Below are positions 9,045-18,470 of a DNA stretch of 32,440 bases, in pieces. Location of the stretch: positions 1 to 32,440 of the forward strand of contig ONCF01000019.1 in the NCBI GenBank assembly GCA_900316275.1. The letters are read 5' to 3'. This stretch comes from an uncultured Veillonellaceae bacterium (lineage in GTDB: Bacteria > Bacillota > Negativicutes > Selenomonadales > Selenomonadaceae). The notes below the pieces were generated by a model. It worked only from the letters and a program-made list of their open reading frames with translations. It had not been told where the DNA came from and did not search any database. The translations under genes were made by a program, and so were the position numbers. Position 1 is the first letter of the stretch; each line of letters begins with the position of its first letter.

Positions 9045-9773
9045 TTAGCAGCCACGCATCTCTTCGATAATCGCCAGGGCAGCGGCGCGCGGGTCGCCGG
9101 CGGCACGGATGGGGCGGCCGATGACGAGTTTTGAGGCGCCAGCTTGCAGCGCGCTCGCCGGCGTGGCGATGCGGCTCTGGTCGTCGACGCTGCTGCCCGC
9201 TGGGCGCACACCCGGCGTGACGATGAGGAATTCATCACCGCAGGCCTCGCGGATGAGCGCTGCCTCCTGCGGCGAGGCCACGACGCCGTCGAGGCCAGCC
9301 TTTTGCGTGAGGCGCGCGAGGCGCAGCACGACGCTGCGGATGGGCGCCGTCTGGCCCAGCTTTTCCCAGTCCGTCTCATTGATACTCGTGAGGATGGTTA
9401 CGGCGATGATTTTGGGCGGCTGGATGCCGCGCCGTGCCGCTTCCTCGCGCACCATGGCGGCAGACTTCTGCATCATGGTAAAGCCGCCGCCCGCGTGTAC
9501 GTTGAGGATGTCCGCGCCGAGGCCCATGAGCGAGCAGAGACCGCCGCCCACGGTAGCCGGGATGTCGTGCAGCTTGAGGTCGAGGAAGACGTGCTTGCCC
9601 TGAGCCTTCAGCCAGCGCACAATCTCCCCGCCCACGCTGTAGTAAAGCTCCATGCCTACCTTGTACCAGCTCACGGCATCGCCGAGCGTCTCGACGAGCT
9701 GCTGTGCCTCCGCCAGCGTATGGTAGTCCAGCGCTACAATCAAGCGATCATCGGCCAAAATCTTCTCTGCCAT
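9045..9773 (-). CDS. pyrF: Orotidine 5'-phosphate decarboxylase
   Basis: A 242-residue TIM-barrel enzyme that decarboxylates OMP to UMP, the last step of the de novo pathway. The catalytic Lys/Asp network is visible in FLDLKLHDIPATV, preceded by IVALDYHTLAEA and followed by LNVHAGGG. The phosphate-binding end has VTPGVRP and VIGRPI. ATG 9773 follows AAAGGAG; the longer open frame upstream has no ribosome site. A 93-base gap separates it from pyrD, the longest between any two genes of the operon apart from the gap before pyrE. I saw no good internal promoter in it. Confidence 0.96.
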   Translation of the reverse strand: MAEKILADDRLIVALDYHTLAEAQQLVETLGDAVSWYKVGMELYYSVGGEIVRWLKAQGKHVFLDLKLHDIPATVGGGLCSLMGLGADILNVHAGGGFTMMQKSAAMVREEAARRGIQPPKIIAVTILTSINETDWEKLGQTAPIRSVVLRLARLTQKAGLDGVVASPQEAALIREACGDEFLIVTPGVRPAGSSVDDQSRIATPASALQAGASKLVIGRPIRAAGDPRAAALAIIEEMRGC

Positions 9774-9866
9774 TGCCGCGCTCCTTTCTGTCTGCCGATA
9801 TGCGGAGGCAAAAGCTATGGCATAACGTCTGCAGTTTGCCCCCCACATCGACAAAATTAACTCTAT

Positions 9867-10784
9867 TTAAGATATTTGTACTTTGCCTACTAAATCTTTG
9901 ATGTTGGCCATATCATTTCGCTCGAGGTACTGCGCCAGGCCGTCGCAAATCTGCATCGTCACGGTCGGGTCGGTGAAGTTCGCCGTACCGACGGCGACGG
10001 CGCTGGCGCCCGCGAGGAAAAACTCCACGGCATCCTGCCAGCACGTGATGCCGCCCATACCGATGATAGGCACGTGCACGGCCTGTGCGACCTGATAGAC
10101 CATACGCACGGCCACCGGCTTCACACAGGGGCCGGAGAGGCCACCCGTGACGTTGCCAAGCACGGGGCGGCGCGTGCGGATGTCAATCTGCATGCCCATG
10201 AGCGTGTTGATGAGCGAGAGCGCATCGGCCCCCGCCGCCTCACACGCCTGCGCGATAGCCACGACGTCCGTCACGTTCGGCGAGAGCTTCAGGATGACGG
10301 GTTTCGACGTGTGTGCTTTCGCCGCGCGCACGACGGCGGCCGCCGCCTGCGGGTCTGTGCCAAACAGGATGCCGCCCTCTTTGACGTTCGGGCAGGAGAC
10401 GTTGAGCTCGAGAGCGGCCACGCCGTCCACATCGAGCAGCGCCGCGAGCTCACCGTACTCCTCCACCGTCGCGCCCGAGATGTTCACGATGACGTTCATG
10501 TGATACTGACGAATGCGGGGCAGCGTCTCATGCAGAAACACCTCCACGCCCGGGTTCTCGAGACCGATGCAGTTCAGCATGCCCATGGGCGTCTCCGCGA
10601 TGCGCACGCCGTCGTTGCCGCGGCGCGGCTGGCGCGTCGTGCCTTTGACCATGACGCCACCGAGGCGGGCGAGGTCCACGAAATCCGCGAACTCCTCGCC
10701 AAAGCCAAACGTGCCCGAGGCCGTGAGCACCGGCGTCTGCATTTTGATACCGCAAAGCTCGGTATGCAAGCGCTCGTCACTCAT
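9867..10784 (-). CDS. pyrD: Dihydroorotate dehydrogenase, class 1B catalytic subunit
   Basis: A 305-residue FMN enzyme that oxidises dihydroorotate to orotate in the cytosol. The sequence has [14 protein letters not shown] at the N-terminus, the substrate/FMN loop [12 protein letters not shown] with the catalytic cysteine typical of class 1, and [16 protein letters not shown] and [14 protein letters not shown] for FMN binding. The neighbouring pyrK makes it a class 1B, NAD-linked heterotetramer. ATG 10784 follows GAGGAGGTG; 50 further upstream codons are open but overlap the end of pyrK and lack a ribosome site. Confidence 0.96.
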   Translation of the reverse strand: MSDERLHTELCGIKMQTPVLTASGTFGFGEEFADFVDLARLGGVMVKGTTRQPRRGNDGVRIAETPMGMLNCIGLENPGVEVFLHETLPRIRQYHMNVIVNISGATVEEYGELAALLDVDGVAALELNVSCPNVKEGGILFGTDPQAAAAVVRAAKAHTSKPVILKLSPNVTDVVAIAQACEAAGADALSLINTLMGMQIDIRTRRPVLGNVTGGLSGPCVKPVAVRMVYQVAQAVHVPIIGMGGITCWQDAVEFFLAGASAVAVGTANFTDPTVTMQICDGLAQYLERNDMANIKDLVGKVQIS

Positions 10785-10839
10785 GCTAACACCTCCTCGT
10801 TCCTGCGAACACTGCGGACCCGTGTCAGGTGCAAAATGC

Positions 10840-11613
10840 TCATAGGAACACCTCCTCAGCCGGGAACACGGGGCCGTCCTTACAGACTTTGCGCCGTCCG
10901 TGCGCCGTGTCAATCGAGCACGAGAGGCAGGCACCGAGGCCGCAGGCCATGCGCTTCTCCAGCGAGACCTCGCAGGGCACGCCGTGCGCCGCCGCGATTT
11001 GCGCCACGCCGCGCATCATGATTTCCGGCCCGCAGACGAGCACGGCGTCATAGGCGCCGTCGGCGGCCTCCAGTATCTCCGGCAGCAACGTCGTGGTAAA
11101 GCCCTGCCGCCCGAGGCTGCCGTCATCCGTCGTGAGGAACGTCTGCCCCACATGCGGTGCGTAGAGCTCCGTCCAAAAGAGCTCGTCCGCTGTTTTGCCG
11201 CCCATGAGCACGTCTGCCTGCCCCGCATATGCCGCCGCGACAAAGAGCAGCGGCGAAAGGCCCATGCCACCGCCCACAAGCAGCGGATGCACATAGTCAC
11301 GGCCAAAGCCATGCCCCAGCGGGCCAAGCACACCGACAATCTCACCGGGCAGCAGCTCGGCGAGCGCCGCCGTGCCGCGTCCGACCTGGCGGTAGATAAA
11401 GGTGCAGGTGCCGCGTTTTTTATCCACGGCAGCCACGCCCACGGGGCGGCGCAGCGTGAACGACGGCTCCATAATGCGCAGCTGCACGAACTGCCCAGGC
11501 TGCGCCGTCTGCGCAATCGCCGGTGCCGCGACCGTCAGGGAAAACACGTTTTCCGCGAGCTCGGCCTGTGCCGTGGCCTCGCCGTCAACGCTGTACTTTT
11601 TATTTTCAGGCAA
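10840..11613 (-). CDS. pyrK: Dihydroorotate dehydrogenase electron-transfer subunit
   Basis: A 257-residue FAD and 2Fe-2S protein that carries electrons from PyrD to NAD+. The N-terminal half is a ferredoxin-reductase-like FAD domain ([20 protein letters not shown]), followed by an NAD-binding region ([15 protein letters not shown], then [10 protein letters not shown]). The cysteine cluster [12 protein letters not shown] with a fourth Cys in KVCKDGPVF binds the 2Fe-2S centre. The start is uncertain: TTG 11613 lies 11 bases after AGGAGG, whereas GTG 11622 is only two bases from it. Either way the gene overlaps the end of carB by a few bases, which suggests translational coupling. Confidence 0.94.
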   Translation of the reverse strand: MPENKKYSVDGEATAQAELAENVFSLTVAAPAIAQTAQPGQFVQLRIMEPSFTLRRPVGVAAVDKKRGTCTFIYRQVGRGTAALAELLPGEIVGVLGPLGHGFGRDYVHPLLVGGGMGLSPLLFVAAAYAGQADVLMGGKTADELFWTELYAPHVGQTFLTTDDGSLGRQGFTTTLLPEILEAADGAYDAVLVCGPEIMMRGVAQIAAAHGVPCEVSLEKRMACGLGACLSCSIDTAHGRRKVCKDGPVFPAEEVFL

Positions 11614-12892
11614 GGTCGTCACCGCCTCCTACGTAGTCCTGCAGCGCGAGGCTGTAGACGAGCCGGCGGTCACGCATGAACGAGAGCACGCGCAGCACCT
11701 CCCAGGCCGTGTCTAGCGACGTGAGGCAGGCCACGCCGTGCTCTACCGTGGCGCGGCGGATGTGGAAACCATCGCGCATGGAGTGCTGGCCCTGCGTGAG
11801 CGTATTGATGACGAGGTTGATTTTGCCGTTTTTAATCTGCTCGATGATATCCGTGCTGCGCTCGTGCACCTTGCCGACGATTTCCACGTCGATACCCATG
11901 GACTGGATGGCCCGCGCCGTGCCCTCCGTCGCGCAGAGCTGGAAATCGAGGTCGGCGAAGGCCTTGGCCAGCTGCTTCATCTCGTCCTTGTCCTTGTCCG
12001 CGACCGTGAACAGCACGCGACCGTGCGTCGGCACGTGGATACCCGAACCCGTGATGGCCTTGTACAGGGCGCGCGCGTAGTGGTAGTCGATACCCATGAC
12101 CTCGCCCGTAGACTTCATCTCAGGGCCGAGCGCGATGTCGACGTCCGTCATCTTGGCGAAGGAGAATACCGGCGCCTTGACGGCCACATAGGGCTTCGGC
12201 GGCACGAGGCCGGATTTATAGCCAAGCTCCTTGAGTGTGTGGCCCATGGCAATGCGCGTCGCGAGGTTGACCATCTTTACATCCGTGACCTTCGAGAGGA
12301 ACGGTACTGTACGCGACGAGCGCGGGTTGACCTCGATGATATAGACCTCGTCGTTCTTCACGACGAACTGGATATTCAGCAGACCCTTGACGTGCAGCGC
12401 GACGGCGAGGCGCTTCGTGTAGTCGATAATGGTATAGAGCACCTTGGCCGATAGCGTCTGCGGCGGGTAGACGGCGATGCTGTCGCCCGAGTGTACGCCC
12501 GCGCGCTCCACGTGCTCCATGATGCCCGGGATGACGACGTCGATACCGTCGGAGATGCCGTCGACCTCGACCTCCGTGCCCTCCATGTAGCGGTCGACGA
12601 GCACCGGGTGGTCCGGCGTGACCTTGACGGCGCGGCGCATGTAGTCCTTGAGCTCGTCCACATTGTAGACAATCTCCATGGCGCGGCCGCCCAACACGTA
12701 CGACGGGCGTACCATGACCGGGTAGCCGATGCGCTCGGCGCCCGCGATGGCGTCCTCGAGGTTCGTGACGCTGCACGACTCCGGACGCGGAATCTGTGTC
12801 TGCGTGAGCACTTCGTCAAAGCGCTCGCGGTCCTCGGCGCGGTCGATGTCGTTCACCGACGTGCCGAACACCTTCACGCCCGCCTTTTGCAA
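11606..12892 (-). CDS. carB: carB 3' fragment (downstream of the amber stop)
   Basis: The remaining frame encodes most of the second, carbamoyl-phosphate-forming ATP-grasp domain (FVVKNDEVYIIEVNPRSSRT) and the C-terminal regulatory domain (VLFTVADKDKDEM to the end), where UMP and similar effectors bind. The first possible start is TTG 12892, one codon after the stop, with no ribosome site, so efficient independent translation is doubtful. Confidence 0.65.
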   Translation of the reverse strand: MQKAGVKVFGTSVNDIDRAEDRERFDEVLTQTQIPRPESCSVTNLEDAIAGAERIGYPVMVRPSYVLGGRAMEIVYNVDELKDYMRRAVKVTPDHPVLVDRYMEGTEVEVDGISDGIDVVIPGIMEHVERAGVHSGDSIAVYPPQTLSAKVLYTIIDYTKRLAVALHVKGLLNIQFVVKNDEVYIIEVNPRSSRTVPFLSKVTDVKMVNLATRIAMGHTLKELGYKSGLVPPKPYVAVKAPVFSFAKMTDVDIALGPEMKSTGEVMGIDYHYARALYKAITGSGIHVPTHGRVLFTVADKDKDEMKQLAKAFADLDFQLCATEGTARAIQSMGIDVEIVGKVHERSTDIIEQIKNGKINLVINTLTQGQHSMRDGFHIRRATVEHGVACLTSLDTAWEVLRVLSFMRDRRLVYSLALQDYVGGGDDLA

Positions 12893-12895
12893 ATG

Positions 12896-14833
12896 CTAGG
12901 CGAGCTTGATGGCCGTCTGGCCGCCGAACTGCACGATGACGCCCTCGGGCTGCTCCTTGTCGATGATGTTCAGCACATCCTCCGGCGTGAGTGGCTCGAA
13001 ATACAGACGGTCGGAGATATCGAAGTCCGTCGAGACCGTCTCCGGGTTGTTGTTGATGATGATGGCCTCGATGCCCATTTCTCTGAGCGCCCAGACCGAG
13101 TGCACGGAGCAGTAGTCGAACTCCACGCCCTGACCGATGCGGATAGGACCGGAGCCGAGCACGATGACCTTGCGCTTGTGCGAGACCTCGACCTCATCCT
13201 CCTGCGCGTGGAACGTCGAGTAGTAGTACGGCGTCGCGGCCTCAAACTCAGCGGCACAGGTATCGACCATCTTGTATTTCGGCAGGATACCGTCCGTCTT
13301 GCGCATGGTGCGGATTTCGTCCGCCGTCTTGTGCGTGACCTCAGCGATGGAGACGTCGGCGAGGCCCACGTCCTTGGCCGCGAGCAGCAGGCTCGGCGTC
13401 AGTGGCTCACTGGCGAGACGCTGCTCCACATCCGTGATGTTCTTGATTTTGCGCAGGAACCAGAAATCGATTTTCGTGATGTCGTGGATTTCCTCGAGCG
13501 TCGCACAGTTACGGCGCAGGGCCTCCGCGATGACGAACAGGCGCTCGTCGTTGATACGGCTGAGGTTGCGCTTGACCTTCGCGTCGTCCCAGGCGTCCAT
13601 CTTTTCCATATGCAGGCGGTGCACGCCGATTTCCAGCGAGCGCACGGCCTTTAAAAGCGCACCCTCGAAATTGCGGTCGATGCTCATGACCTCGCCCGTA
13701 GCCTTCATCTGCGTGCCGAGCGTGCGGTCGGCGTAGACGAATTTATCGAACGGCCAGCGGGGGAATTTCACGACGCAATAGTCGAGCGCCGGTTCGAAGC
13801 AGGCCTTCGTCTTCTGCGTGACGGCGTTGGTAATTTCATCAAGCGTGTAGCCGATGGCGATTTTCGCCGAGACCTTAGCGATGGGATAGCCCGTCGCTTT
13901 GGACGCGAGCGCCGACGAGCGGCTCACGCGCGGGTTGACCTCGATAACGTAGTATTTGTTGCTGTTAGGGTCGAGCGCGTACTGCGCGTTGCAGCCGCCC
14001 TCGATGCCGAGCTCGCGGATGATGCGCAGGCTCGCGGAGCGCAGCATCTGGTACTCGTGGTCCGTCAGCGTCTGGCTCGGCGCCACGACGACGGAGTCGC
14101 CCGTATGCACGCCCACAGGGTCGATATTTTCCATATTGCAGACGGTGATGCAGTTGTCATTGCCGTCGCGCATGACCTCGTATTCGATTTCCTTCCAGCC
14201 CGCGACACTGCGCTCGATGAGCACCTGGCCGATCATGGAGTAGTTCAGCCCCTTGATGACCGTGTCGACGAGCTCCTCCTCGTTCTCGGCGATGCCGCCG
14301 CCCGTGCCGCCCATCGTATAGGCGGGGCGCACGATGACCGGATAGCCGATTTCGTCCGCAAAGGCCACGGCCGACGGCACATCCTCGACGATGGTGCTCT
14401 CGGGGATGGGCTCGCCGAGCTTTTGCATGGTCTCCTTGAACATCTCGCGGTCCTCGGCGCGCTCAATGGCCTTGAGCGGCGTACCCAGGAGCTCGACGTG
14501 GTATTTTTCCAACACACCGTTTTCCGCGAGCTGTACGGCGAGGTTCAGGCCGGCCTGGCCGCCGAGCGTCGCCAGCAGGCCGTCCGGGCGCTCCTTGGCG
14601 ATAATCTCCGCCACGAACTCCTCCGTCAGCGGCTCGATGTACACGCGGTCAGCGATATGCGTATCTGTCATGATGGTCGCGGGGTTCGAGTTCACGAGCA
14701 CGACCTCGAGGCCTTCCTCTTTCAACGCACGGCAGGCCTGCGAGCCCGCATAGTCGAACTCCGCCGCCTGGCCGATGATAATCGGGCCTGAGCCGATGAC
14801 CATGACTTTTTTCAGGTTTTCCTTCTTTGGCAC
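12896..14833 (-). CDS. carB: carB 5' fragment (645 codons before the amber stop)
   Basis: This part holds the whole first synthetase half, which forms carboxyphosphate and carbamate (ATP-grasp sequence [20 protein letters not shown]), the oligomerisation region (about 400-550), and only the first 90 or so residues of the second half. Natural two-gene CarB systems, as in Aquifex and methanogens, are split between the halves near residue 550, so this product is unlikely to be a functional split subunit. Confidence 0.8.
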   Translation of the reverse strand: MPKKENLKKVMVIGSGPIIIGQAAEFDYAGSQACRALKEEGLEVVLVNSNPATIMTDTHIADRVYIEPLTEEFVAEIIAKERPDGLLATLGGQAGLNLAVQLAENGVLEKYHVELLGTPLKAIERAEDREMFKETMQKLGEPIPESTIVEDVPSAVAFADEIGYPVIVRPAYTMGGTGGGIAENEEELVDTVIKGLNYSMIGQVLIERSVAGWKEIEYEVMRDGNDNCITVCNMENIDPVGVHTGDSVVVAPSQTLTDHEYQMLRSASLRIIRELGIEGGCNAQYALDPNSNKYYVIEVNPRVSRSSALASKATGYPIAKVSAKIAIGYTLDEITNAVTQKTKACFEPALDYCVVKFPRWPFDKFVYADRTLGTQMKATGEVMSIDRNFEGALLKAVRSLEIGVHRLHMEKMDAWDDAKVKRNLSRINDERLFVIAEALRRNCATLEEIHDITKIDFWFLRKIKNITDVEQRLASEPLTPSLLLAAKDVGLADVSIAEVTHKTADEIRTMRKTDGILPKYKMVDTCAAEFEAATPYYYSTFHAQEDEVEVSHKRKVIVLGSGPIRIGQGVEFDYCSVHSVWALREMGIEAIIINNNPETVSTDFDISDRLYFEPLTPEDVLNIIDKEQPEGVIVQFGGQTAIKLA

Positions 14834-14836
14834 AGC

Positions 14837-15910
14837 TTATTCCCCTTTCTGCAGCAGCGACCAGAACTCATCGAACAGGTACATGTTGTCGTCCGGTCCC
14901 GGGGCGGCCTCGGGATGGTACTGCACCGAGAAAATCGGCAGCTCCGTGTGGCGCATGCCCTCGACCGTGCCATCGTTGACGTTGATATGCGTGACCTCGA
15001 GCGGCAGGCCCGCGAGCGAGTCCGCATCCACGGCAAAACCGTGGTTCTGCGAGGAAATCGTCACGCGGCCCGTGCGCAGATCCTTGACCGGCTGGTTCGT
15101 GCCGCGATGGCCGAACTTCAGCTTGTACGTCTTCGCGCCGAGCGCGAGCGCCAGCAGCTGATGGCCGAGGCAGATGCCGAAAATCGGTTTCTTGCCGAGC
15201 AGTTTCTTGATTTCACCGACGGCGTCCATAACATCCTCGGGGTCTCCGGGGCCGTTGGAGAGGAAAATTCCGTCTGGGTTCAGCGCGAGCACATCCTCCG
15301 CCGTCGTATTCGCGGGGACGACCGTGAGGCGGCAGCCCTTGGCATGCAGGGAGTTCAGGATGTTCTGCTTCACGCCGAAATCCATGCAGACGACGTGCGG
15401 CGCGTCCTTTTGCTCACACTCTATGGTGTAGGTCTGCGGCGTCGTGACCTCGGCCACGACCGCTTTTTTGATGGGTGTAGCCAGCAGGTTCTGCACCTCG
15501 GCGTCCGTCGTGTCCTCCGCGACGATGACACCCTTCATCGTGCCCGCGTTGCGGATGCGGCGCGTGACAGCGCGCGTGTCGACATTGTAGAGGCAGGGCA
15601 CGCCCTGTTGCGTGAGGAACGCGTCGAGGTCCTGCTCCAGATGCCAGTTGCTGCCCTCCGTGCAGAGCTCGCCGATGACAAAACCGTTGACGAACGACTT
15701 GCGCGACTGCATAAAGAGGTCCGCGATGCCGTAGTTGCCGACGAGCGGATATGTCAGCGTGAGAATCTGGCTGCAGTACGACGGGTCGGTCAGCGATTCC
15801 TGATAGCCCACCATACCGGTGTTGAACACGACTTCGCCGGTGGCGCTGAGATTGTTCAGCAGGTCACCGTGAAAGACGCTGCCATCCTCGAGGATTAGTT
15901 TGCCTTTCAA
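14837..15910 (-). CDS. carA: Carbamoyl-phosphate synthase small (glutaminase) subunit
   Basis: A 357-residue cytosolic class I glutamine amidotransferase that releases ammonia from glutamine for CarB. The N-terminal CarA domain begins KGKLILEDGSVFHGD and contains VVFNTGMVGYQESLTDPSY. The amidotransferase domain has the nucleophile in FGICLGHQLLALALG and the catalytic His-Glu in VQYHPEAAPGP. I chose TTG 15910 because GAGGTG lies six bases upstream. Its stop overlaps the carB ribosome site and it starts 23 bases after the pyrC stop. Confidence 0.96.
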   Translation of the reverse strand: MKGKLILEDGSVFHGDLLNNLSATGEVVFNTGMVGYQESLTDPSYCSQILTLTYPLVGNYGIADLFMQSRKSFVNGFVIGELCTEGSNWHLEQDLDAFLTQQGVPCLYNVDTRAVTRRIRNAGTMKGVIVAEDTTDAEVQNLLATPIKKAVVAEVTTPQTYTIECEQKDAPHVVCMDFGVKQNILNSLHAKGCRLTVVPANTTAEDVLALNPDGIFLSNGPGDPEDVMDAVGEIKKLLGKKPIFGICLGHQLLALALGAKTYKLKFGHRGTNQPVKDLRTGRVTISSQNHGFAVDADSLAGLPLEVTHINVNDGTVEGMRHTELPIFSVQYHPEAAPGPDDNMYLFDEFWSLLQKGE

Positions 15911-15933
15911 AGAAAACACCTCACAAAATATAA

Positions 15934-17220
15934 TCAAAATACCTGACCGTCACGCATGACGATGCGGCCGTCAACGACGGTGAGCACGGCGCGGCCCTTG
16001 AGCTGCCGCCCGACGAAGGGCGAATGGCTGCCGCGCGTGTAGAATTTCTTTTCGTCCACCGTCCAGGTGAGCTCAGGGTCGATGACCGTGATATCGGCCG
16101 CCGCGCCCGTATTGAGCGTACCAGCAGCGAGGCCGAGCGCCTGTGCCGGCTCGTACGTCATCTTCGTGATGATGGTCGGCAGGTCGAGCTTGCCCGTCTG
16201 ACAGAGATCCGTGAGCATGACGCCCAGCGATGTCTCGAGGCCGGGGAAACCGCTCGGTGCATAAATATACTCGCGGTCCTTTTCCTCCTGCGCGTGCGGT
16301 GAATGGTCGGTCACAATCGCGTCAATCGTACCGTCCTTGAGCCCCGCCAGCAGGGCATCGCAGTCGCGCTGCGTACGCAGCGGCGGATTGATTTTCGTCG
16401 ACGTGTCAAACAGGTTCACGCACTCGTCCGTCATGGTCAAATGCTGCGGCGTGACCTCGGCCGTCACACGCACGCCGCGCTTTTTCGCCTGGCGCACGAT
16501 GTCGACAGCGCGCGCTGAGCTGATATGCGCCACATGCACGCGCGCGTCCGCGTACTCCGCGAGCAGCACGTCACGCGCCACGGCGATATCCTCGGCGACG
16601 GTCGGGCGGCCCTTGAGCCCCAGCATGGCGCTGCGGTGGCCCTCGTTCATCACGCCCTCCTCCACGAGCGACGGCTCCTCATCGTGGTTGATGATGACTT
16701 TGTCAAACGTGTGCAGGTAGTCATAGGCGCTGAGCAGGACCTTCGCCGTCGGGTCGAAATGCCCGTCATCAGAGAACGCCACGGCCCCGGCCTGCAGCAT
16801 GTCGCCGAGCTCGGCGAGTTCCTGGCCCTTCTGGCCCTTTGTGACCGCGCCGATAATCTGTACGTGCACCTTCGCGACCTCGGCCGCGCGCTCTTTCAGG
16901 CTGCGCACCATAGCCGCCGTGTCGACGACCGGCTTCGTGTTCGGCATCGTGCAGACGGTGGTAAAACCGCCGGCCGCCGCGGCCTCGCTGCCTGAGAGGA
17001 AGTCCTCCTTGGCCTCCTGCCCCGGCTCGCGGAAATGTACATGCAAATCGACGAGGCCCGGCGTCACGACTTTGCCCGTGGCATCGTAGACCTCGGCATC
17101 CTCCGCCGTGAGATTTTCCCCGACCTGCGCGATTTTGCCGTCCGCGACCAGCACATCCGCCACCGCATCGAATTTTGCCGCCGGATTGATGACGCGGCCG
17201 TTCTTTATGAGTAATTTCAT
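15934..17220 (-). CDS. pyrC: Dihydroorotase
   Basis: A 428-residue amidohydrolase of the long (class I, Bacillus-type) dihydroorotase family, cyclising carbamoyl aspartate to dihydroorotate. The zinc-binding HxH is in VDLHVHFREPGQEAKEDF, followed by GGFTTVCTMPNTKP, the substrate-binding segment. Further metal ligands are expected at VIINHDEEP and VHVAHISS, and the catalytic Asp is in AIVTDHSPHAQEEK. ATG 17220 overlaps the pyrB TGA as ATGA, implying translational coupling. Confidence 0.96.
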   Translation of the reverse strand: MKLLIKNGRVINPAAKFDAVADVLVADGKIAQVGENLTAEDAEVYDATGKVVTPGLVDLHVHFREPGQEAKEDFLSGSEAAAAGGFTTVCTMPNTKPVVDTAAMVRSLKERAAEVAKVHVQIIGAVTKGQKGQELAELGDMLQAGAVAFSDDGHFDPTAKVLLSAYDYLHTFDKVIINHDEEPSLVEEGVMNEGHRSAMLGLKGRPTVAEDIAVARDVLLAEYADARVHVAHISSARAVDIVRQAKKRGVRVTAEVTPQHLTMTDECVNLFDTSTKINPPLRTQRDCDALLAGLKDGTIDAIVTDHSPHAQEEKDREYIYAPSGFPGLETSLGVMLTDLCQTGKLDLPTIITKMTYEPAQALGLAAGTLNTGAAADITVIDPELTWTVDEKKFYTRGSHSPFVGRQLKGRAVLTVVDGRIVMRDGQVF

Positions 17221-18164
17221 GCCTGCTTGCCTCCCGTCAGTACCAGCGTATAAAGCGCCATGCGAATTGCCACGCCATTCTGGACCTCCTCCTGGATGGC
17301 GGAGTTGTCCCCGTAGGCGACGAAAGGCGAAATCTCCCAGCCCTTGTTCATGGGGCCCGGGTGCAGCACGAGCACGTCGTCCTTGGCCATGGCGAGGCGC
17401 TCGTTGTTCAAGCCGAAAATGCGCGCGTACTCACGCGTTGTTGGGAACAGGCCGCCCTTCATTCTTTCCAGCTGGATACGCAGCACCTCGATGACGTCCG
17501 CGTCCGCGATGGCCTCCTCGATGCGCTCATGCACGACAACGCCCGGCTCCTGATATAGGAAACGCGGCAGCAGCGTTTTCGGGCCTGCGATATGCACCTC
17601 CATGCCCATTTTGCGCATGCCCTGGATATCCGAGCGCGCGACGCGGCTGTGCAGTACATCACCGAGGATGGCAACCTTCAGGCCCGCGAGGCGGCCCTTA
17701 TGCTCCTCAATGGTAAAGAGGTTCAGCAGCGCTTGCGACGGATGTGCATGGGCGCCGTCGCCTGCGTTCAGGATGACAGGACTCACGACACGCGAGGCAT
17801 ACTCCGCCGCGCCCTCAGCCTTGTGGCGCATGACGATGGCATCCACGCCCATCGCCTCGATGGTGTAGAGCGTATCGCGCAGGCTCTCGCCCTTGACGAT
17901 GCTCGACGAGCCCGCCGTGATGTTCACGACATCCGCGCCGAGATACTTGCCTGCGAGCTCGAACGACGTGCGCGTGCGCGTGCTCGGCTCGTAGAACAGC
18001 GTGACGATAGCCTTGCCCCGGAGCGTCGGCACCTTCTTGATATCGCGGTGCATGACGTTCTTCATTTCCTTGGCTGTGTCCAGCACGAGCCGAATCTCCT
18101 CAGCGGAAAAATCCGCCAGCCCGAGCACGTTCTTGCCGCGCAGGGACAGTTTCTTTTGCTCCAA
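17217..18164 (-). CDS. pyrB: Aspartate carbamoyltransferase catalytic subunit
   Basis: A 315-residue enzyme that joins carbamoyl phosphate and aspartate, the committed step of pyrimidine synthesis. The carbamoyl-phosphate site is seen in FYEPSTRTRTSFELA and HPSQALLNLFTI, and the aspartate loop in VLRIQLERM; the C-terminal VLHPGPMNKG is typical. I chose TTG 18164 with GGAGTGA five bases before it; ATG 18182 lacks a ribosome site. No pyrI regulatory subunit gene follows, as is usual for the Bacillus-type enzyme. It is the first gene of the operon, behind the PyrR leader. Confidence 0.95.
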   Translation of the reverse strand: MEQKKLSLRGKNVLGLADFSAEEIRLVLDTAKEMKNVMHRDIKKVPTLRGKAIVTLFYEPSTRTRTSFELAGKYLGADVVNITAGSSSIVKGESLRDTLYTIEAMGVDAIVMRHKAEGAAEYASRVVSPVILNAGDGAHAHPSQALLNLFTIEEHKGRLAGLKVAILGDVLHSRVARSDIQGMRKMGMEVHIAGPKTLLPRFLYQEPGVVVHERIEEAIADADVIEVLRIQLERMKGGLFPTTREYARIFGLNNERLAMAKDDVLVLHPGPMNKGWEISPFVAYGDNSAIQEEVQNGVAIRMALYTLVLTGGKQA

Positions 18165-18293
18165 GTCGCTCACTCCATTCATAATTATACAACAAACATG
18201 AATATACTTGCAAGAAAGTCCGCCAACTTTTCGCTCCCCCACCAGTCACAGCCTGACACTATCGCACAGCACCAGTCAGCAGCGGCGGCTCGC

Positions 18294-18332
18294 AAAAAAA
18301 GAGCTTTCCTATGCGAAGGCATAAGAAAGCTC
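18294..18332 (-). terminator. Attenuator terminator of the pyr leader
   Basis: On the minus strand, arms of 14 bases (18332-18319 and 18314-18301, one mismatch) with a four-base loop are followed by seven T. It lies between the pyr promoter and pyrB, so it acts as the premature terminator of the attenuation system rather than as the end of the upstream gene alone. Confidence 0.85.
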
Positions 18333-18369
18333 CTGGCTTTACGTAAACTTATTGCGTCACTATTGACTT

Positions 18370-18400
18370 CCTTTGGAGCCTCGCAGGACTCATTAAAAGG
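18370..18400 (-). promoter_or_regulatory. PyrR-binding hairpin in the pyr leader RNA
   Basis: The minus strand at 18390-18377 reads AGTCCTGCGAGGCT, an exact fit to the known PyrR recognition pattern ARUCCNGNGAGGYU. It is carried by a hairpin with CCTTT/AAAGG ends. Its GCTCC is complementary to GGAGC at the start of the terminator stem, which allows a competing antiterminator. In this family UMP-bound PyrR stabilises the hairpin, frees the terminator and shuts the operon down when pyrimidines are plentiful. No pyrR gene is in the window. Confidence 0.85.
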
Positions 18401-18441
18401 CATATTCCGTTTTCCCACAGTCCCCTGACTGCATTTTGCTT

Positions 18442-18470
18442 ATCATACCATAGATAACAAAAGCGGTCAA
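18442..18470 (-). promoter_or_regulatory. pyr operon promoter
   Basis: On the minus strand TTGACC (18470-18465), exactly 17 bases and TATGAT (18447-18442). Transcription would start near 18435 and run through the PyrR hairpin and attenuator before reaching pyrB. The -35 box abuts a decayed fragment of an Rpn-type gene. Confidence 0.8.

Larger units (their letters stand above)
11606..14833 (-). pseudogene. carB: Carbamoyl-phosphate synthase large subunit, interrupted by an amber codon
   Basis: Across the stop the gene encodes 1075 positions, the normal length for CarB, which makes carbamoyl phosphate from bicarbonate, ammonia from CarA and two ATP. It starts at GTG 14833 after AAGGGGAATAA, where the TAA is the carA stop. 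Both synthetase halves, each beginning with a GSGPI(I/R)IGQ loop, are present and full length, and the C-terminal allosteric domain is intact. Codon 646 is TAG (12898-12896), inside the second synthetase half, flanked by unbroken family sequence (GGQTAIKLA before, HLQKAGVKVFGTS after) with no frameshift. One base change, most simply CAG to TAG, would explain it. A sequencing error, a recent nonsense mutation or amber suppression are the options; otherwise the cell would need external pyrimidine and possibly arginine. Confidence 0.9.

Noticed and set aside
18184-18213. Second promoter (TTGCAA-18-TATAAT) just before pyrB
   Set aside because: Transcription from it would start at about 18177, inside or right beside the pyrB ribosome site; it is more likely a chance match, although a low-level bypass of the attenuator cannot be excluded.
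18185-18418. Minus-strand 77-codon frame running through the pyr leader, possible leader peptide
   Set aside because: It passes through the PyrR hairpin and the attenuator stem, has no ribosome site, and the leader is fully explained by PyrR control.
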